NCBI GenBank assembly: GCA_943736015.1
Contig: OX031061.1
Coordinates: 55,248,192-55,312,191 of the forward strand
Direction of reading: 5' to 3'
Length of the DNA stretch: 64,000 bases
DNA from: Tridacna crocea
Lineage: Eukaryota; Mollusca; Bivalvia; Cardiida; Cardiidae
Shown here: positions 12,849 to 23,997 of the stretch, piece by piece
Layout of the letters: each line of letters starts with the position of its first letter
How positions within the stretch are numbered: the stretch's first letter is position 1
Notes under the pieces: generated by a model
The model's input: the letters and a program-made list of their open reading frames with translations, nothing else
Database searches by the model: none
Told to the model about the DNA's origin: nothing
Program-made: the position numbers and the translations under genes

Positions 12849-14633
12849 ACCGTGACGACAAATCTATTTACGTTGACTACCGTCTCAAAGGTGCCGGTTA
12901 CGTATACGCGAAAACGCGCAAAATCAACTTTCGGAACATTTCATGGCAGAGGACACCTGTTGCTTAATAGGTCAAATATAGGGAATTTAATTTCTAATAT
13001 CTGTTTTTCATTTCTGCAATCCTTTTTTACCGTGACAACAAACCCTTTTAGGTTGTGTATTGTCTCGCAGGTGCCACTTACGTGTCCGCAAAAACATGAA
13101 AAATCGACTTGCGGAATATTTCATAGCAGACGACAACTGTTGCTTAAGTCAATTAAAGGGATCTTTCTTTTTCTTTTTCTCTCACTAGGGCCATCGATTT
13201 GGTTACAGTGACCATCTCACCCATACGTGACTGTTACGTGCCGCGCATAAAATTGTAAAATCAACTTTGACACTTTCGGAGGCAACTGATACCTGTCGTA
13301 CAAATCAAAGAAAGGTAAACAGAATTTTTCCCTGTTTTCTTACCAGGGTCACGAAAACATTGAACCAATTTTGACGACCACGCGAGTCAAAAGTCAATTT
13401 TATGTTTAATCGCTGCGCAAAAATATGAAATTCAAAAGCAACTTTTTCCGATAAAAAAATCTTGTCGCTTGAAGAATTTAGAAGAAGGCCATAAAGACAC
13501 AATAAGATGTAAGAATAACTAAAAATCAATTGCTTCTTTGACAGGGTGGAAAACATTGTGGGAAAAGGAGAAAATGCTGGTAACCTGCATTGTCTCTTTT
13601 CCTCAGATTATTTTCAAAAGCCTTCTCTTTCAGGGGTGTTAAAACGTGTCAATATGTGGTAAAAGGTTAATAAGAATAAACAGATATCCCCACCCCCCAT
13701 CAGCCAATCAAATCTCTTCCCTGTCTGAAATTATCCAATCAGAGAGGCTTTAAGGAAATCGGAATGGATACCAACAGCCAATCAGAGAAGACTTTAAGAA
13801 ATTCAACAGCCAATCAGAGAGCTTCAAAATGGCTTCAAAATGGTGCCCAAATTCATCGATAAAAAACAGAGAAAGAAACGGCATAAAAGTGGATTTAAAG
13901 TCTTCTTTAAAGGCTACTGTGCAGTCCTTGGCAAACTGCCAGGCCTGCACCATCCACACATGCCAGATTTCACTGAAAATGGGCAACCATTTAAGAAAAT
14001 AGGGGCGTAGAAGACCATGTTTTGGTCTTTTCAAGCCCCTTTCAAGCTTTCAAGAGTTACTTTCCTTAAACCCTCAATGCACTCGGCCCCCGACCCCCTC
14101 CCCAGCCCTTAACTGGTTTCGCTTTTCTAACTCAGCCCACAATAAATGCTGCACATTGAAACTTTCCATAAACCAAAGTGATCAATGTACAGTGTAAAAA
14201 AAGAAATGCCCAGAAATTAATGTGGCTAAAAATAGACTGAAAACTGTTTCAGTTGCTTCCTATTGCATATATCAAACAGAGGCAACTGAAGTGTAATTTT
14301 TCTAATCTCTTCAAACCGCAACAAGAAACCCAGTTATGTTGACTATGTGCCAGTTGCGCTCATGCGAAAACCCCAGAAATTAATGCGACAAGTGGCTTAA
14401 AAAGACTGAAAACTCTCAGTTGCTTCCTATTGCATATATCAAAAAAAGGCAACTGAAGTGTAATTTTTCCAATCTCTTCAAACTGCAACAAGAAACCCAG
14501 TTACGTTGACTACCGTCTCATACGTGCCAGTTACGCTCATGCGAAAACCCCAGAAAATAATGCGACATGTGGCTAAAAAAGATTGAAGGCTCTTTTAGCA
14601 GCATCTGCTTCTTATTGCATAAATCAAACAAAG
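12849..14633. repeat. Satellite higher-order unit 8, last unit before the array edge
   Basis: It follows the 1830-bp type but gathers private changes towards its right end (13834, about 13917, 14336, 14356, a lost A near 14397) and departs from the consensus after about 14633. Confidence 0.85.
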
Positions 14634-14905
14634 AAGGAAAACTTTAGAAATCTTCTCTGAAACTTGAAGGTACGTATCTGTAAAAACATGAAAAATTGAC
14701 TCATGGAATATTTTATATCGATCAAAAACAGTGAAAAATACGGCATAAAAGTGGATTTAAAATCTTCTTTAAATGCTGCTGTGCAGTCCTTGGCCAACTG
14801 CCAGGCATGCACCATCCACACGTGCCATATTTTACTGAAAATGGGCAAACAATTAAGAAAACAGGGTGGCAGAATATCTTGTTTTGGTCTTTTCAAGCTG
14901 AAAAT
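14634..14905. repeat. Decayed, internally deleted satellite unit at the array edge
   Basis: 14670-14715 resembles the second sub-monomer (AAAAACATGAAAAAT, GGAATATTT). It then jumps to the segment normally ~1 kb further on (AACAGTGAAA, GGCATAAAAGTGG, CTGCTGTGCAGTCCTTGG) and stops near 14905. The deletion and high divergence are typical of a satellite edge. Confidence 0.8.
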
Positions 14906-15453
14906 TGATTTATTATAAGAAAGTAGGCTATCATTTTTTTGAATGACCAATGTTAGTAAGGCTTTTTACAAGGTAATCGCATGTGAAGCCATAAATCTTG
15001 AGAGGAAATTTCTGTGAACCCCACCTTCCGAAAAAGACATGGTAAAGGTTGATGATAGATACATGTAGTTTAACAATAATTCATAGAAGATCGAGGTATA
15101 CTTTTTTTTTGAAGTTTGAGTAGCGCAGTTGGTTATGCTGCCTACCCAGATTCATTCCCTTATGTAATGAGATTGGATTGTAAAATCGAGACGCACCCAG
15201 AACCAATTTCCTTTTCTTCCTCTTGTCTCCTTATTGTTTTAACATGTAAAAATGTTATTTACTTTTTTTCCCTCAACACTATTTTGTTTGTAGAATGTTG
15301 ATTTATAAATCCAACCCATTATTCCAACCCTGCTTTTTGTTTCTTCCTTCAGGACATCTAGAGTTACTCTGGGCGGACGCCAATCAACACACCAAGATGG
15401 CTCATTACCATGTGTCATTAGCTCTACTGGCTGAAAGCCAGCACAGCTTATGT
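14906..15453. other. Unannotated spacer after the satellite array
   Basis: No gene is recognised. TAGCGCAGTTGG near 15120 fits the RNA polymerase III A-box, but no convincing B-box or tRNA fold follows; at most this is a degraded tRNA-derived SINE head. Confidence 0.4.
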
Positions 15454-15932
15454 CAGGGGTAACAACCTACGTCATAACATACGTCATCTTAGACATTTAA
15501 AATCTGCCATTTTCGTTTTAAAAAGGTAAGTTTTTCAGCTTGTACATTATTGTTATTGAAGATCTGTCCAAACAAAGCAGTGCATATTGTACTTGACAAC
15601 TTTCTTCGTTAGTATACATTAATAATTTGTTCATTAGTTCCGTTGATTATGCAATTACCTCCGCACAATTTTCGAAGCCGTTGACACATGTGCGATTTAA
15701 AAATAGATGTCGTATAGAATGCCGCTAAGAATAAGTGTGTTGTTCAAAGTGTTTAGAGCTACAACATTGTTTCATGGCATTTTGATTTTACGAATAGGTC
15801 AAATATATTTACCGTCACCAGATGACGTAGGTATTATAAGTAAATTTTAGATACGTATATCTTTATCTGCACTTTGCGCACAAAATGGCGGCTATTCCGA
15901 CACCCCTGCTATGACGTAGGTTGTCACCCTTG
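15454..15932. mobile_element. Non-autonomous DNA element with ~30-bp inverted ends
   Basis: The left end CAGGGGTAACAACCTACGTC and the right end GACGTAGGTTGTCACCCTTG are inverted copies. The element is flanked by TTATGT at 15448-15453 and 15933-15938, a likely 6-bp target duplication. GACGTA words recur inside. No coding capacity is seen. Confidence 0.7.
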
Positions 15933-15939
15933 TTATGTC

Positions 15940-17080
15940 ATGGTGTGGTTTCCGTTGTCCGTCCTTCCATCTGTCGGTCTTGTTTACGCGATAAAGTCTG
16001 CATTTTTCGTCAGATTTTCTTGAAACTTGCACAGTTTGTTTATCTCATCAATAGCATTAACCATATTGATTTCGAACAAAATTTGGTCAAATATATGGGA
16101 AAAGTAGCTATTTCAAATTTTTAAGATTTCCATTCTTGTTTACGCGATAAAGTGTGTCTTTGAGGTCGGATTTCCATGAAACTTGCAGAGGATGTTTATC
16201 TTATCAATAGCTTCAACCCTATTTATTTTGAAAAAAAAATCCGACAAACAGTATGGGAAAAGCAGCCATTTCAAGTTGAAAACTTTCTTTTCTTGTTTAC
16301 GCGATAAAGTCTGCACTTTTGGTCAGATTTTCATGAATCATACATAGTTTGTTTATCTCGCAGCTTTAACCCTATCAATTTTGAACAAAATCTGATAATA
16401 TAATCAATATTGGAAAAGTAGCCATTTCAAGTTTAGGATTTCCATCTCTTTTTTACGCGATAAAGTCTGTCTTTGTAGTGTAGTCAGATTTCCATGAAAC
16501 TTGCAGAATTTGTTTATCTTATTAATCGCTTAAACCCTATCGATTTTGAAAAAAAAAATCCAATGAATAGTATGGGAAAAGTAGCCTTTTCAAGTTGAAA
16601 ACTTTCTTTTCTTGTTTATGCGATTAAAGTCTGCTTTTTAGGTCAGATTTTTAATGAAACTTGCATAGCTTGTTTATATCATCAATGGCTTGAACCCTAT
16701 CGATTTTGAAAAAAATCCAACGAACATTTGGGAAAAGTAGCCATTTCAAGTTGAACATTTTCATTGCTTGTTTACGTGATAAAGTATTTGTACTTAGATT
16801 TTTGTAAATTTTTCAGTTTGTTTATCTCATCAATAGCTTTAACCTGTTGACTTTGAAAAAATCCAACAAACAGTAAAGGAAAAGCAGTCATTTTAAGTTG
16901 AAAATTTGGATTTCTAATTTACATGAGGAATTCAGCATTTCTGGTTGGATATTCATGAAACTTGCCCAGTTGCTTTGTCTCATCAGCTGCTGGAACCCTA
17001 CAGATTTTGAAAAAAAATCTGACGATCAATATTGGAAAAGTAGCAATCTTAAGTTGAAAATTTCCATTTCTTGTTTTGTT
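15940..17080. repeat. Tandem-core element, ~157-bp monomer, about seven copies
   Basis: GTTTACGCGATAAAG-type words recur at about 15978, 16137, 16293, 16452, 16612, 16768 and, degraded, 16912. Each is followed by GATTTTCATGAAACTTGC and GTTTATCTCATCAATAGC. The copies decay towards the right. It resembles the tandem core of bivalve interspersed (Helentron/pearl-type) elements; the element ends were not identified. Confidence 0.8.
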
Positions 17081-17189
17081 TATACGTGCTTTCCATCGCA
17101 CTGTTTTTACTGGTTTACCTATTGCACCATAAATTCATAATGTATGCTAGCATAAAAGCAAAATCTTTGCCGGGAGAGCGATTTCAGGC

Positions 17190-17276
17190 CCTTAACACAC
17201 TGATCAACGTGAGCCGCGGACACCATGTGTTCTCGGGGCACCAGATCGAATTTTCCATGGAAGAACCGGAGGTGGT
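17190..17276 (+). pseudogene. Exon-like fragment 1 in the left arm (unrecognised protein)
   Basis: An open stretch reads ...LINVSRGHHVFSGHQ IEFSMEEPEVV and ends at a good donor, GTGGT|GTAAGT (intron from 17277). With the acceptor TTTTATTTTCAG near 17634 the reading continues in frame as VVCTWTPDQKKF. The family is not recognised. Because flanking exons look broken and duplicated, it is listed as a gene fragment. Confidence 0.4.
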
Positions 17277-17634
17277 GTAAGTATTTTCATTTTTATGGAC
17301 CTGATTAACCTAGATAGAAATGCTGATTTACAGCAATGTCAAGACGAATGATTGATCTGTTTTCACACATACTAGGGAATAATAATACCATCATATAAGC
17401 GAGCTGTGGCTTTATGAGGAACTGGGGTCTTATTGTTTTGAAGTTTGTTGCCGATTTTCGGACGAAATCCCCCAACCATTGTTCATTTTACAAGTTTGTA
17501 TGAAAAGATAAATGTATTCCCTAAAGGAACACAAAATTTCACTTAGAAATGTCCATCCAGAGCGAAGATACACGTTTTTGAATGGTCCTGGGTAGAGGAA
17601 AATATGCTAACAAGACACCATTTTTATTTTCAGA

Positions 17635-17946
17635 GTATGTACATGGACACCAGATCAGAAAAAGTTTGTGGTAACTGGACACCAACCTTTAAATCATCAA
17701 TATTTCTGCCTGAAACTCGATGCATGGGCTGTATACGAAGACTATTTTTGTAAACATTATGTCACTACGGTCCATTACCTGATAAAGAGCATGTTCAACG
17801 CAATTTCATTACTTGTAGCGCTTGCTTTTTTGAAATATTTGCAATGTTACGGAGTAGACCTACGATGCTTGATCACAATTGACCAGTCATTGCCTCCAAT
17901 GTTGGTGCAAGACATGTTCTTTTTTTTTTACAGCGTTTCAGTTTTA
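17635..17946 (+). pseudogene. Exon-like fragment 2 in the left arm (unrecognised)
   Basis: Starts after an AG acceptor and stays open to a TGA just after 17943; it includes CTWTPDQKKFVV followed by a hydrophobic, cysteine-rich stretch. A donor-like GTAACT near 17672 could instead end a ~40-bp exon. The inverted copy (about 19930-20242) is also open, so a frame has partly survived. No domain is recognised. Confidence 0.3.
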
Positions 17947-18209
17947 TGAATGGCGTATTAATCCATTACCACGCAATCACGAGCTTTAATGTCCCTGGGA
18001 AAGATGGCTTCGAAGAACATTGTCTAATACAGAGTACACATTATTTACTATATTTGGCCGGATTCTTAGTTTAAATAATTTTCAAATCCGCTTGGCCAAC
18101 TGCCGGCGGGCTCTTAGAATGGCGTTCTTCCCTTCGTACATTTGCATGCGTGCGTTTGTTCGTCTACGCGTTCATTTCTAAAATTTCTATTTAATTGACT
18201 TCTCCTCAG

Positions 18210-18481
18210 AAACCACAAAGTGGAAATCAACAAAATTCAACGTGGATGATTTGCAAAAATTTCTTTCGAGATACTTCGATCCTTCAAAAAAGATGGTTTT
18301 TGTGGAAGGAGCTTATTTTCCGTGTATGGTGCGTTGTGAAAATTGTAAAATTTGTCCTCTAAAAAGAACTCAATTACGAGATTGGCATTTGGTTGCTTTC
18401 TATCACATTCCTTCAATAAATTTTGATCTGCTGAAAAATTTGGCTTTTGTTGGTGGGACTTATTTTCTCTTTGTGTCATAA
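18210..18481 (+). pseudogene. Exon-like fragment 3 in the left arm (unrecognised)
   Basis: After the acceptor TTCTCCTCAG one frame reads TTKWKSTKFNVDDLQKFLSR and stays open to TAA at 18479. The right-arm copy has an expanded run near 19551-19565 that shifts this frame. Composition is protein-like, but no family is recognised. Confidence 0.3.
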
Positions 18482-18681
18482 AGCAGAAGTACTTGCAGCT
18501 CTTTAAATAAATTCATTCATAATACATGTATGTAGATCTACATGTATTTCATAACACAGATGATCACTGATAATGTTTCATTTTATCCAATATGCTGGGT
18601 GATCATGATATATGAGATATTGATCTTTATTGTTACAAACTTACATAGTTCTTGGAAATGCAGCATTAGTGCTCAGAAATA

Positions 18682-19167
18682 GTTTTGTACGTAGTGTGTT
18701 AGGGAATTATTAGAGAGGTTAACTGCAGCCATGGCAAATTACTAAATTAAATCTTTTCTTAAATTCGTCATCTAAAAAAAATAAAACACGTCGATTTCCT
18801 GTTTCGGTTTTTTTATTTCACTTTCTTTACAAAACCATGACGAAACAGACTGTGTATCAGAACAATTATGCTCGAAGAAATAGAATTAGACAGCAAATTC
18901 TGTGGCAGTCTGCAATTTGAGCTCACCACTGTTGGTGGGTCTGATGACCTCTCCAATAAATTTCAGCAATACGAAATACAGTAAAACCTGGCATGTTGGC
19001 CACCTGTATTAAGCAAGCAACCTGAATAAACAAGCATACTTGTATGTAGTTCCCGACAAATAGCAATGCACAGATATTAATCTGTATCAAGCAAGCACCT
19101 GCCTTTGGCAAGCTCTTGTGACCGTCCCTTTGGTAATTGATTAACATAGGTTGAACTGTAACTATTG
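18682..19167. other. Spacer between the inverted arms
   Basis: About 490 bp. 18783-18965 resembles 24505-24690, with shared words CATGACGAAACAGACTGTG, GGCAGTCTG and TCTGATGACCTCTCCAA. No gene is seen. Confidence 0.6.
18783..18965. repeat. Dispersed repeat R1, copy 1
   Basis: Shares about 180 bp of alignable sequence with 24505-24690 and lies in the loop of the large inverted duplication. Family unknown. Confidence 0.65.
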
Positions 19168-20688
19168 CTGAGCCCTAATGCTGCATTTCCAAGAACTATT
19201 TAAGTTTGTAACAATAAAGATTAATATCTCATATATCATGATCACCCAGCATGTTGGATAAAATGAAACATTATTAGTGATCATCTGTGTTATGAAATAC
19301 ATGTAGATCTACATACATGTATTATCAATGAATTTATTTAAAGAGCTGCAAGTACTTCCGCTTTATGACACAAAGAGAAAATAAGTCCCACCAACAAAAG
19401 CCATGTTTTTCAGCAGATCAAAATTTATTGAAGGAATGTGATAGAAAGCTACCCAATGGCAATCTCGTGATTGAGTTCTTTTGAGAGGACAAATTTTACA
19501 ATTTTCACAACGCGCCATACACGGAAAATAAGCTCCTTCCACATAAGCCATCTTTTTTTTTTTTTAAAGGATCGAAGTATCTCGAAACAAATTTATGGAA
19601 TCATCCACGTTGAATTTTGTTGATTTCCACTTGGTAGTTTTTGAGAAGACGTCAATTAAATAAAAAAATTAGAAATGAACGCGTAGACGAACAAACGCAC
19701 GCATGCAAATGTACGAAGGGAAGAACGCCATTCTAAGAGCCCGCTGGCAGTTGGCCAAGTGGATTTGAAAATTATTTAAACTAAGAATCAGGCCAAATGT
19801 GGTAAATAATGTACACTCTGTATAAGTTAATAGGGGCTTTTCTTCAAAGACAATGTTTTTCGAAGCCATCTTTTCCAGGGTTATTAAAGCTCGTGATTGC
19901 GTAGTAAGGGGTTAATACGCCATTCATAAAACTGAAACGCTGTAAAAAATAAAAAGAACATGTATTGCACCAACATTGGAGGCAATGACTGGTCAATTGT
20001 GATCAAGCATCGTAGGTCTACTCCGTAACATTGCAAATATTTCAAAAAAGCAAGTGCTACAAGTAATGAAATTGCGTTGAACATGCTTTTTATCAGGTAA
20101 TGGACCGTAGTGACATAATGTTTACAAAAATAGTCTTCGTATACAGCCCATGCATCGAGTTTCAGGCAGAAATATTGATGATTTAAAGGTTGGTGTCCAG
20201 TTACCACAAACTTTTTCTGATCTGGTGTCCATGTACATACTCTGAAAATAAAAATGGTGTCTTGTTAGCATATTTTCCTCTACCCAGGACCATTCAAAAA
20301 CGTGTATCTTCGCTCTAGATGGACATTTCTAAGTGAAATTTTGTGTTCCTTTAGGGAATACATTTATCTTTTCATACAAACTTGTAAAATGAACAATGGT
20401 TGGGGGGATTTTGTCCGAAAATCGGCAACAAACTTCAAAACAATAAGACCCCAGTTCCTCATAAAGCCACAGCTCGCTTATATGATGGTATTATTATTCC
20501 CTAGTATGTGTGAAAACAGATCAATCATTCGTCTTGACATTGCTGTAAATCAGCATTTCTATCTAGGTTAATCAGGTCCATAAAAATGAAAATACTTACA
20601 CCACCTCCGGTTCTTCCATGGAAAATTCGATCTGGTGTCCCGAGAACACATGGTGTCCGCGGCTCACGTTGATCAGTGTGCTTAAGTG
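19168..20688. repeat. Right arm of the large inverted duplication
   Basis: Reverse-complement partner of 17190-18681, including the donor and exon-like pieces. It has insertions such as the T-run at 19551-19565. After 20688 the sequence is unrelated to the left flank. Confidence 0.9.
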
Positions 20689-21045
20689 CCTTCTAGTTCA
20701 CATATCCGATGAGGAAGATGACGATGGAGATCCTTACATCAACATCAAGTGACGGGTTCTACAGTTTATCCAATAATTAGGCCAATGTGTTGGTACTGAG
20801 GCTGATATAGAGGACTTGTGTGACCAGGAAGACGGGAAAAAATAGAGATTCAAAGAACGGTGATCCGTACTTAGCATTAGTCAAGGGATGTTAGATCTGG
20901 ATCATGATGAAGGTTTAATGAAGGTGAGAAGTTTGAAGAGAGATTAGTGTAGATGTTTACATACTGTCCGTCAAAATTCACAGAGACAGACATGATCGAA
21001 CATATACAAATTGTGCGCGAAATGGAGAAAAATTATAAAGGCATG
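20689..21045. other. Unannotated region
   Basis: A short + strand frame near 20703-20753 reads HISDEEDDDGDPYINIK and then stops. It is acidic and exon-like but has no identifiable family. The rest shows no gene. Confidence 0.35.
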
Positions 21046-21047
21046 TA

Positions 21048-22150
21048 GGGTCAATCCGGGTAAAGACGGACAGAGGTATAAATACGGACATGCACCATAT
21101 TTTCGGAAAATACCAGAGCGTATTTCAGCTCACAATATCCATGCCACAATCTATATATATGGCACTCCCATCTTATTTCTGTGTCAGTGCGCTATTTTTG
21201 ATGACGATTAAGTTTATGTGATGATACAAACACATTTAGTGTCAAACTTGATTCGCCCTTTCTCAACTATACTTGAATTTAAAGATTTGTGTTACAACTC
21301 TGATAGGTACTTGAACGCTTTCACAAGTTAAAGAATTTTTTCACTAAGCCGTAATGGTGTTAAAAACTATGAAAAATGATTGAAGAAAAGTAATAAATCA
21401 TCAAAATAATGGCAAAATACACATTAGCAGAAATAAAGAAGAAAAAGACAACTGTCCGTATTAAACCAGTCGTTTGAACACACTGTAAAATTACGGACAC
21501 TTACAAAAAGTATCTACAGACACCATCGATAATTATCTACAGAATTCAAACTTATCAAATATTTGAAAATGACGATATCTAGAAGTTAATTTATAGCTCG
21601 AGTCGCACAAGTAGAATCCAATACTTTTCCAAAATTAGGCACATTAAATAAAATTAAGCCACAGATGTATGGGCTACCGGAATGCCTTTTCATTTCACTG
21701 CATTTTGTAACTTGTCCAGCCTAATGTGCAGGTTGTGCCAGATCTATTGCTATTATTGTCCGTTTAGACCACGAACAATCAGTTGTTTTATATTAGGTTT
21801 TGGCAGTATTGTTCTTTTGAAAACATAATAGGGAAAAAAGAGATATCTTGTGCCTAGCAATACCGTATATAACCCATTTAAAGTAAGGTGTCCGTAATTT
21901 TCCAATCTGTGTCCGTACTTTGCCCCTCATGTCCGTATTTACCCGGATTCGACTAAGTAACTTCAACTGCATTTTCGCAATATCTCGGGCATAGTAAACT
22001 ATAGATATAGCGAAAATATCAAAGAGGAAAGTGTTGAAATGTTAACTCATAGGTTAGATCTATAGGGGTCATGGCTTTTACATTGTAACAGTAGTTGAAT
22101 GGCGAAGTGAGCTGTGTAAAAATCGTCCGTATATTTACCCGGATTGACCC
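21048..22150. mobile_element. 1.1-kb TA-flanked non-autonomous element with GTCCGTA repeats
   Basis: The ends are inverted: GGGTCAATCCGGGTAAA on the left and TTTACCCGGATTGACCC on the right, each next to TA (21046-21047, 22151-22152), as in Tc1/mariner-type insertion. GTCCGTA or TACGGAC words recur near both ends and inside, and ATTTACCCGGATTCGACT near 21937-21954 is an internal copy of the end. No transposase is seen. Confidence 0.75.
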
Positions 22151-22159
22151 TATATAATG

Positions 22160-22390
22160 GAAACTCTGATGGATTTTTTATACAGAAATTAACAACAAAG
22201 GGAAAGAAAAGGAAGAGGAAGGCGTTTATGTTTTGGGGAAAATGCGTGTGCAGGACATTTGTTATGGTTGTGTTTGCCATCGGACGGAGGCAACTCAAAA
22301 ATTACTGCAGCGCATGGACAAAAAATGGACCAGTTGTGCGACACATGGAAACACTGGAAAAAAATAGCCACACCGCCTACTTTTTAAGTA
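22160..22390. other. No feature recognised
   Basis: Purine-rich on the + strand (GGGAAAGAAAAGGAAGAGG near 22200). No gene is supported. Confidence 0.4.
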
Positions 22391-22392
22391 AT

Positions 22393-22504
22393 AGTTTAAC
22401 GCTAAGAAGTCAAAATTAAACGATTTAAACAGCCAAAAGGAGGGAGCATAGCGACCGACTGTGGCTGTTTAAATCGTTTAATTTTGAATTTCTTAGCGTT
22501 TAAC
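22393..22504. mobile_element. Short palindromic MITE, ~110 bp
   Basis: The left arm TTTAACGCTAAGAAGTCAAA and following bases through AAACAGCC is mirrored by GGCTGTTTAAATCG to TTCTTAGCGTTTAA. Loop of about 25 bp. Confidence 0.75.
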
Positions 22505-22557
22505 TGACTTAGTCTTTTTACGCCCACATTACATCATTGCTAAAATAATGTTCCATA

Positions 22558-23018
22558 TATCACGGCGGGGAATCACGTGACACAACAACAACAACAATGA
22601 CCGTTATTTGAAAAAATTCCCCGACTTCAGGTAAGAAAATCTTCAATAATTCCGTTAATACATGACCGATTGGAATTTGGTTTGAATCAGAGAAGGCGGA
22701 AGGACTCCAGGGATTTGCTTGATGTGTTAGATTTTTTAAACAACACCTGATAAAAAAGTTATTGACGAGCAAACAAATTTTTTAACCTGGATAATTTGTT
22801 TGCTCGTCAATAACTTTTTTATCAGGAGTTGTTTAAAAAATCTAACACATTAAGCAAATCCCCGGAGTCCTTCCGCCTTCTCTGCTTCAAACCAAATTCC
22901 AATCGGTCACGTATTAACGGAATTATTGAAGATTTTCTTACCTGAAGTTGGGGATTTTTTTCAAATGACGGTCATTCTTGTTGTTGTTGTGTCACGTGAT
23001 TCTTCGCCGTGATATATA
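22558..23018. mobile_element. Large palindromic foldback element, copy 1
   Basis: Two arms of ~215 bp are inverted copies around a loop near 22775-22795. The ends read CACGGCGGGGAATCACGTGA and its inverse, followed inward by AAC/GTT triplets. ATATAT flanks both ends, compatible with a 6-bp target duplication. A second copy is at 55337-55649. No conserved protein. Confidence 0.85.
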
Positions 23019-23174
23019 CGGAATCCACTATTCACAAAAAAACGCCCTTCACCCATATATGGAGTTGGCTGATTCGCTAAAGAAACGTCATCATTGCATC
23101 ATCGCTAAAAATGACGTAATTTCCACGTAACTATTGGGGCTAAACCTCGTACACGACCACGTGGTATAAACCCT

Positions 23175-23381
23175 TTAACCCTTTACCAAACAATCAATTT
23201 GGAAGGAAGGTTATTTTTGGAAAAGGAGAAAATTCTGGTTATTGGCATTTTCTCCTTTTCCAACAAAATTTTCTATCCTGTCATAAAAACTCGACTTCAT
23301 TTGTTTCACTTTCAAAATTTGATATTTGCCAATGCTTTCAATTTAGAATTGTCTAAAATTTGTCATATGGGAAAGGGTTAA
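23175..23381 (+). mobile_element. TTAA-MITE copy (subtype A, degraded short arm)
   Basis: TTAA|CCCTTTACC start and GGGAAAGGG|TTAA end. The hairpin GGAAAAGGAGAAAAT is mirrored by ATTTTCTCCTTTTCC. Confidence 0.85.
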
Positions 23382-23765
23382 AGAACCTTCATTATGATCA
23401 GCTTCATTTCCAGTTCACGCTTGACTATCGCTAGCTAGATCTAGTGTTAAACAATGTCAAATTTGGCAGAATTTGACCAAGATTTTGAGGTAGTAACGAC
23501 TAGACTCAGCCTATGAAAATTTCTACAGATTTACTACAGCATTATTTTTTCTTAAAATTTCAACATATCGTCGGTTTACTTCTTAAACCCTGTAACAACA
23601 GCTTGTTTCAAGCTTCAGGTGGTATGTTTCAGAGGACAACCGACCATATAGATCTAGATTGATCGGTTTTTATTACATAAATTGTATAGATCTGTGTTTT
23701 ACCTCTTTTTTTTTCAACGGCGTAACTTGTAGATCTAGATCTACTTGGCATGTGCTAGACCTAAT
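23382..23765. other. No gene recognised
   Basis: AT-rich DNA with several AGATCTA words (23650-23745). No coding or RNA feature is seen. Confidence 0.4.
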
Positions 23766-23997
23766 TTAACCCTTTCCCAAACGACAAATTTCAGACTCTT
23801 CCAAACTGAAAGAGTTTGCAGACCACAATTCTAACTTTCATAACAATGGTAGGAAATTATCCGAACGGACAGAAAACATTGTGGGAAAAGGAGAAATTGC
23901 TCGTTACAAGCAATTTCTCCTTATCCCACAATTTTTTCAAAAGACTTGTACTGCAGACACGTAAAAACAAGGGCTTAATTGTTTGGGAGAGGGTTAA
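23766..23997 (-). mobile_element. TTAA-MITE copy (subtype B)
   Basis: TTAA|CCCTTTCCCAAACGAC end. The core TTGCTCGTTACAAGCAA defines subtype B. The other end reads GGGAGAGGG|TTAA. Confidence 0.9.

Larger units (their letters stand above)
1..14905. repeat. Higher-order tandem satellite array, units of ~1.83-1.85 kb
   Basis: Eight head-to-tail units begin at 2, 1841, 3687, 5529, 7359, 9189, 11019 and 12849, giving unit lengths of 1839, 1846, 1842 and then 1830 bp four times. The window opens inside the array, so it probably continues upstream. Each unit has two groups of diverged ~160-180 bp sub-monomers sharing words such as GTTACG, GCGAAAA and TTGACTACCGTC. They flank a ~650-bp segment holding a hairpin-MITE relic, a CCAAT cluster and a C-rich tract. 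Open frames repeat with the unit but show no recognisable domain and are not called genes. From memory of mollusc satellites, the sub-monomer resembles the ~160-bp BIV160-type class; that link is unverified. Confidence 0.95.
17190..18681. repeat. Left arm of a large inverted duplication
   Basis: This arm reappears as reverse complement at 19168-20688 with scattered substitutions and small indels (roughly 90-95% alike by eye). Similarity begins near CACACTGATCAACGTGAGCC and ends at TGCAGCATTAG. The arm contains exon-like pieces. Confidence 0.9.

Noticed and set aside
5-14950. Repeated open frames of ~60-119 codons on both strands of the satellite units
   Set aside because: They recur only because the DNA repeats, many start at non-ATG codons, overlap on both strands and have no domain. 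Treated as satellite, not genes.
15116-15200. tRNA gene from the A-box-like TAGCGCAGTTGG
   Set aside because: No cloverleaf could be built and no acceptable B-box at the right distance.
1-17080. CRISPR-like array
   Set aside because: Repeats are tandem without unique spacers of constant size, and the genome is eukaryotic.
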